DNA of 64,000 nt. Source: Diphasiastrum complanatum (lineage: Eukaryota; Streptophyta; Lycopodiopsida; Lycopodiales; Lycopodiaceae). Made by a program: the position numbers and the translations under genes. The stretch's first letter is position 1. Each line of letters starts with the position of its first letter. Under the pieces are notes generated by a model. That model saw only the letters and a program-made list of their open reading frames with translations. It was not told the origin of the DNA and did no database searches. This document shows, piece after piece, positions 58,555 through 64,000 of this stretch. The stretch lies in contig CM055111.1 of assembly GCA_029204225.1 (NCBI GenBank), forward strand, positions 27,131,540-27,195,539. The letters run 5' to 3'.

Positions 58555-59095
58555 TCAACACTTTTCAACACTTCACATGAGTAACTTTAGGTGCATGTAT
58601 ATATCTCTATAGGACTCCAAATTTTAGGTTTTTTTATAAGCATGTTTCTATGGTCATAAAAGATTTTTGAAAGTAGACAACAAAAGAAAAACACCTCCAA
58701 AAGAGCTAAAACTTTCTAGTGCCTTTCAATATTTTTCAACACTTTTCAGCACTTGACATGGATAACTTTAAATCTATCTCTACAACTCCAAATTGAAAAA
58801 AAAAAAAAAAATCTGAGAGACATGTTTCTATGGTCATATAGTACTTTTTTAAATAGACAAACCAAAAAAAATATTGTTAAAAAAATGGTATTATACACTC
58901 ATATATGACATTTTCAGTTTTGGTGATTTTTATCACCACTTAAAAGAGTAACTTTGAATGTGCATATCTATTTCTATAGATTTCCAAATTCAATTTTTTT
59001 TTAATAGGCATATTTCTATAACCATATAGGATTTTTAAAAGTAAACATGCTAAAAATTGAATGTAAAATTCACAACAATGTAGTCCCATATATGA
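58555..59095. repeat. Three diverged tandem units of about 180 bp
   Basis: GTTTCTATGGTCATA occurs near 58645 and 58824, and the variant ATTTCTATAACCATA near 59008 (spacing about 180). In each unit it is preceded by AGTAACTTT-type and CTCTA-A-ACTCCAAATT-type blocks and followed by GATTTTT-AAAGTAGAC-like sequence. Satellite-like in length, but only three copies. Confidence 0.6.
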
Positions 59096-61239
59096 AAATA
59101 TTGAAGTTTCATCAATATTCCCAAATGTTTGACACATCATATCTTACATATAAGTTACTCAAAATGAAAGTCTCAAATTTTTTAATCAATAAATGTATAT
59201 ATGAATAACACAAATGTGAAAGAATTTGATGTAATTCATCATAGTTTATGAGATGATTTTTTGAATAAATGCTTGAAATACACACTTTTGTGTGCATTTT
59301 GTGACGACTAGTGTTAACTACAATGTTTAAAGCAGAGAATATCTCTGGTTTTAACAAAATTACAAAATTTGAAAAAATAGTATTCCGCTTATAAGAACCT
59401 AGTGTCTGAAATTTAGCCAACACTTTGGTTGTTGGCAATAGTTCTATCCGTTATAAACATTGCCATGTATATGTACATTGATTTATGGCAAAAATTAGCC
59501 AAATATGTAACTAATAAAAGCCTATTTAAAGATCTATTAAAATAATCTTAGCAAAAGTCATGTTCTAAAAGTTGCAACTTCTGTGACTTTTGCGCCTATT
59601 AGGATTTCTAGAATTTCTTGTAAAATAAAAAATAATGCATGTTGTCTTTTGTTAAAAAAATGTGATAGTTATGATATTAAGGTAGTCACTAACACCATTG
59701 CCTTCCAAAAAAGGAATAGGCCCTGTACAGAAAATGCAACACTCACAATTCATGGGGAGTCGTTGGAGTCGTTGCCCTTAAGAAATGTGCAAAGGTGCAT
59801 TTAAGAAAATGTGATATTGAGACAATCACATTAGTTGTTGCCCTTCACTGAAGTCATTGCCCTTTGAAAATGTGACAAGGGTGTGAGAGTAGGGGCAATC
59901 ATCATTAATCCATGCCCTTTATTGAAGTCACTACCCTACAAAAATGCGATATGGCGCGATAGTAAGGGAGTCACTTTCTGCAATACCTATAAAAAAATAT
60001 TAGAATTGCAAAATCTGATAGTGTGGATTTTACGATACCTACAATCGAAATTTTGTGTAAACATGCAAGTTGTGCAACTTTTCCTTTGTAATTCTGCAAG
60101 CTATCACATATGTGAATAAATTTGTAGATCTACAAAAAACTGTATTACTTTGCATATTGTAAAGGTTTATTGGATTAGTACATGGGGTGAGATTAAAATC
60201 CAACCAAATTAAAATAAAGTTTCTTTAAGTATCGCCTCATATGAAGTGCTAAACTTGTCAAAATTCATAATAACAAATGTAGACATGTTAATCCTAGCAT
60301 AAAGAAATGCATAGCAAAAAATCACATGCAATTTTTAGCATTATGAAAAACACCTTTACACTTGTAAATACCATGTACTTTTGAGAACATAGTTAGACCA
60401 AAATAAAATGTTTTTATGTTTTTTTTTTCCAAAAATGAATTGTTGAATCATATGTCAACCAAACATGTGGACAGAATTTTGTGGTGAGCATCAAGAATAG
60501 GCACAACATTTCAAAACAAATATAAGCAGATGATGACTTTTGAAATTGAAATGTTGGCCCCTGCTATGAACCTTGAGGTTTCTAAAATTATTAATCGCAA
60601 ATTATGGGCCATAAAAGTGTCTAAAGAAGTTGGAAGGATTACCCTATAACCTTCAAAAGTGTGGGTAACAAGCTACATCATCATCTAAACACTCTACAAA
60701 ACTCAATGAATTGTTTTTACCCAACAATCTCTCCACACGTGATGAGTTGGTATATCACGCTAGAGTTTTGGCAGACAAGTTGACAAGGGCATAAGTCTAG
60801 ATTTTGCAAACTTTCACAACCCCACTTGACAAAGATCATGCACAATCACTACAAAACAACATGGGCAAGCTCCAAATTGAGCACAGGCTAATGCAATAAA
60901 ATGATATCCTCTTGTAGCTTTTTAGATCTTGCATAACAAACCACCCAACCATTCAAACACTAATGAAAGAAATTAAAAACTTACTTCTCTTGTAGTGTAT
61001 GAGCAAAGGACTCATCCATTTCAAAAAATAATATGCAAATGATTCATGAATAAAAAAAGCATTTTCTTGCAACCAACTCTCATTCACATAAAAATAGGAG
61101 ATGCACTTGAAACACAAATTTGTGCAACAAGTAACCATCATTAGTTGCCTTTTGCTAGAATATTCTTCACACAACATGATATTGGAAAATTGGTTAGCCA
61201 TCCCAAATTGATAGAAGGCAAGATTTCGCGATCCTTACC
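59096..61239. repeat. AT-rich DNA with a degenerate tandem repeat at 59690-59985
   Basis: GGAGTCGTTGCCCTTAAGAAATGTG, GAAGTCATTGCCCTTTGAAAATGTG and GAAGTCACTACCCTACAAAAATGCG follow one another about 75-85 bases apart. The rest of the stretch shows no gene. Confidence 0.5.
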
Positions 61240-61244
61240 AATAA

Positions 61245-61340
61245 ACACCTTCTTGCTACAAACTGGTGGTTGTAATACTTGATCATCTTTCTATGAACTA
61301 TGAAAACTTTATCACGGGATTACAAACAAACCTCCATTTT
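61245..61340 (+). mobile_element. Possible Copia gag scrap
   Basis: LVVVILDHLSMNYENFITGL resembles the UBN2 core of Copia gag (L--LP--Y--F---L). Nothing else of an element surrounds it. Confidence 0.35.
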
Positions 61341-61716
61341 GCAACTGAGCGAACTTCTATTAGGCTGAATCAATGGTCGAATTCACTGTCAAAAAAAGTT
61401 GAATCCACTACAAATATTACTGATATGTTGATTTTCCAAGGGCTACCATATCGAGGAAGTTTTATGGTTGCTCTCAACGCTCCAACACTCTTTTTCACAT
61501 ATTCAATAGATTTTCTTGTAAATCAACTGTCAAAGATGCGGCTTCTATTTGAAAAACACAGTATATTCATCTGAACGCAAAATAAGGACCTCGCATTATG
61601 ATTCTCAGAAAACAAGAAAAAACGCAAGGAATGAAATAAGCTAACTATGCCTTCAATGCTTGCCTTTACTATTGACAGGGAAAATGGCTAATGGATGTCT
61701 CACGACCGGCTTATAA

Positions 61717-61718
<2 letters not shown>

Positions 61719-61762
<44 letters not shown>
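61719..61762. repeat. (TA)n microsatellite
   Basis: About 21 TA units. Confidence 0.95.
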
Positions 61763-61763
<1 letters not shown>

Positions 61764-62370
61764 ATTTGTGAAATTAGAATATATCCAATTTCACAAATTT
61801 ATATAGAGAAGTTAGTGATGTCATAAGGTAAACCTTAGAAACAATATACGAGCAACTCAAAAAGTCAAAGGATCTAAGTCAAAACAACAATAAAAAATTC
61901 AAAAAACAAAAAATCTTAGCCCAATAGCATTGCTTATGTCTCATCAGTACCCAAGCATAAGTTGCTAACTGGGTTTCGAAAAAATCCGGATTCTCTTGGG
62001 AGCTGCATTTTTTCTACAACATAACACTATATGCCAGTAAAGACCCACCTAGCAATAAATGTAAGGCGACCTCTCACAAATGATAACTCCCAGTGAAGCT
62101 TAATTCACATAGAAATTCATGACACCAATGTGGCTGATTTGGGGAATCTTAATGTTCCTTTCACCTCAAAGCTGATATTTCATATGCCAATTTTGGGCAA
62201 GCAGTGTTCTATCTCTTTGCTCATACCAGCTAGAGCTAAGATGTAGATTACATTGGATTTGCTTGTGGAAGTTTGAATGCTGAGAAAATCAGTATAAGTG
62301 CAAGACTCCAGAGTGAACAGGTGCTTTTTACCTCCAGAGGCATATGGTAGGAATAAAGAAAAACTTACGG

Positions 62371-62719
62371 GCATGGGATGATGGCAATAAAATCACCGAA
62401 AGGAATATTCATGAAAATCCTTTCAATACCTATCTTCTGAGCTAAGCAAAATTAGTATTTCAAAGTTGCACAAGGTAGAGTATATTAGGGACTTTCATCC
62501 ATGAAAACAAAGAGAGAGAAACGGCGCAATTAAAACCAGATACCTTCAGAAAGGCCAAGGCTATATGCATTTTGGAATAAGCTCAGATTCACCTACAAAC
62601 ATGAGAACAAGCTTTCAGGAAGAAAACAAGCCAAAAGAGAGTCAAAACTCTGGCATCCTAGCAAAACATGTTAAGAATTCAGCACGAGATAGACTGTATC
62701 AGGGCTTCCATCCATCAAA

Positions 62720-62792
<73 letters not shown>

Positions 62793-62894
62793 TATTAACG
62801 TTTTTTTCACACCGAAAGGCGTATAAGACGAACAAGTACATCAGATAAAGTGGAACCAAGATGGAGAAATGGCATCAAACAACATAACTAAAAC

Positions 62895-62950
<56 letters not shown>

Positions 62951-63552
62951 ACATTCTTAAAACCAGATACCTTCAGAAAGGCAAGGCTATATGCATTCTG
63001 GAATGAGCTCAAGTTCGCCTACAAACACAAGAACATACTTTTAGGAGAAAAAAAGCGAAAACAGTGTCAAAATCTCTGGCATCCTAGCGAAAAATGAGAA
63101 GAATCTAGACTCCGGAGCATTCTTTTCAAACTGTGGCACAAAGTCACCAACCAAACACTCCAGCGTGTATAGCTAATTGGACTTGGCTCATACCAGAGTC
63201 TTGGAGTTGGTATGCTGGCTGCAACCAAAAAACCGAGAACCAAGGCAATACCAAATGCTATATTTAGACAGACACAGTAATACTTTGCAATAGATATTGC
63301 TTGCTTGTTCTGCAGGAGGACAACATTATCATTGTTAGCAGAAACAGTCTGAAAGTTTAGGCTTCTTGTAAGAATGAAAAACCAACACGACAAATGAAAG
63401 AATAAATGTAGAAATTTTTTATCAAAAGCAACTTACAGCATGGTTGGATTTTCAAAAACTGAAGCAACAAATACAATAATAAATGTAGAACCTCTATCGG
63501 AAGTAGCTTACAGCATGGTTGGTCTTCACAAAATCTCTCACATATTGTCCAA
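62371..63552 (-). CDS. Part of a multi-exon gene with a membrane segment (unrecognised), tentative exons
   Basis: Candidate minus-strand exons: 63552-63512 (GQYVRDFVKTNHA, then GTAAGC), about 63311-63194 (NKQAISIAKYYCVCL and NIAFGIALVLGFLVAASI, one membrane helix, then GTATGAG), about 63016-62969 (ANLSSFQNAYSLAFLK), its diverged double near 62587-62539 (VNLSLFQNAYSLGLSEG) and about 62440-62371 (IERIFMNIPFGDFIAIIPCP, then GTAAGT). Each has an AG acceptor and a GT donor. I do not know the family. The double has one extra base, so only one of the two exons can keep frame. Other parts must lie outside the window or in 63553-64000. The splice model is unproven. Confidence 0.4.
62465..63105. repeat. 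Tandem segmental duplication, period about 430 bp, with GA microsatellites
   Basis: AAACCAGATACCTTCAGAAAGGC, AAGGCTATATGCATT and CTCTGGCATCCTAGC occur in order in 62530-62665 and again in 62960-63090. Long GA runs lie at 62724-62789 and 62897-62949; the shorter GAGAGAGAAA near 62511 precedes the first copy, matching the run before the second. GA runs may have served as the crossover points. Confidence 0.75.
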
Positions 63553-64000
63553 CTGGATAAGTCAAGAAACAAAATAACTGCAATGGAATCCACAGGGTAT
63601 GTTTGGTTATAGTCTAGAACTTCAGCATGATGGTGGAGAGACTTTCATCTAATGCCATATACTTCTACAAATTCCAGTGAGATGTAAAAAGGATAGCTAT
63701 TTTGCTATTCTCGAGCATTCATTTTGAGCACAATATTTAGATCTCTAGCTTTTGGCTAAAACTGAAAGAGTGGCTTTTGTTTTTTGTGTTATTGCCAATG
63801 AGCCCGTTCCTCTCCACTAGCGAAATCGCTGAATACAAATCTCAGGTACACATGCACCATATCAAACCAAGAACTATTTGGACATCAATATCGAGAAGTA
63901 GCATAGAATACTGAGATCTAGACTGAGATGTTGCAAAACACTGTTAATTATGAACTGAATCACAAATTTTAGCATTTTTGAAGCATAAAGATCAAATATG
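63553..64000. other. Window end, no feature defined
   Basis: May contain intron or further exons of the minus-strand gene at 62371-63552. A 73-bp local duplication (CTTACAGCATGGTTGG at 63434 and 63507) lies just before it. Confidence 0.3.

Noticed and set aside
59690-59985. CRISPR-like array
   Set aside because: Repeats are degenerate, irregularly spaced and in plant nuclear DNA.
62565-62859. Proteins with Arg-Glu or Ser-Leu repeats
   Set aside because: Translation of a GA microsatellite in either strand.

Overview
This is nuclear DNA of a land plant. The evidence is an intron-rich alpha-glucan phosphorylase of the plant cytosolic type, a plant-type receptor-like cytoplasmic kinase, plant LTR retrotransposons primed from initiator Met-tRNA, a plant DUF4283 retroelement and many CT/GA/TA microsatellites. 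Genes are sparse and introns long. The species cannot be named from the window.

Layout. 1-330: last exon of a kappa-class GST-like (DsbA fold) gene whose rest lies upstream. 3.05-4.2 kb: a Copia gag scrap beside a decayed DUF4283/zinc-knuckle retroelement. 4.59-6.12 kb (minus): a CENP-A-like histone H3 fold followed in the same frame by a multi-exon, decayed Ulp1/C48 SUMO-protease-like module. It faces an unrecognised plus-strand ORF (6585-7061) across an interval with a TATA box and six copies of a GATATCGCACTTGTGC-like motif. 7.97-12.2 kb: a plus-strand Copia, cut in its reverse transcriptase by a minus-strand Gypsy integrase scrap. 12.8-13.75 kb: the 5' end of a minus-strand Copia with LTR. 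15.25-15.65 kb: a foldback (MITE-like) element.

16.7-26.8 kb: a complete, apparently functional phosphorylase gene (15 coding exons, 854 codons, plus a 5'-UTR intron). 27.6-42 kb is a retrotransposon nest: a short minus-strand LTR element, two related Gypsy copies with different pol deletions, a minus-strand Copia with a clear 3' LTR, a solo LTR with an exact TCCAA target duplication inside Gypsy pol, and an unrecognised 244-codon ORF behind an LTR-like TATA box. 43.3-46.4 kb (minus): an intact CRCK-type kinase gene in six exons. 49.2-52.0 kb: an internally deleted Ty3/Gypsy chromovirus with both LTRs, PBS, PPT, gag, chromodomain and a CAGCT target duplication, nested in an older repeat. 52-64 kb is AT-rich, with microsatellites, tandem repeats, another Copia 5' end, and part of a minus-strand gene in which one small exon is duplicated.

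Three host genes look real and able to function: the kappa-GST fragment, the phosphorylase (starch and maltodextrin breakdown in the cytosol) and the CRCK kinase (signalling). They do not form a pathway. The most unusual locus is the H3-like/Ulp1-like pair at 4.6-6.1 kb with its divergent partner.
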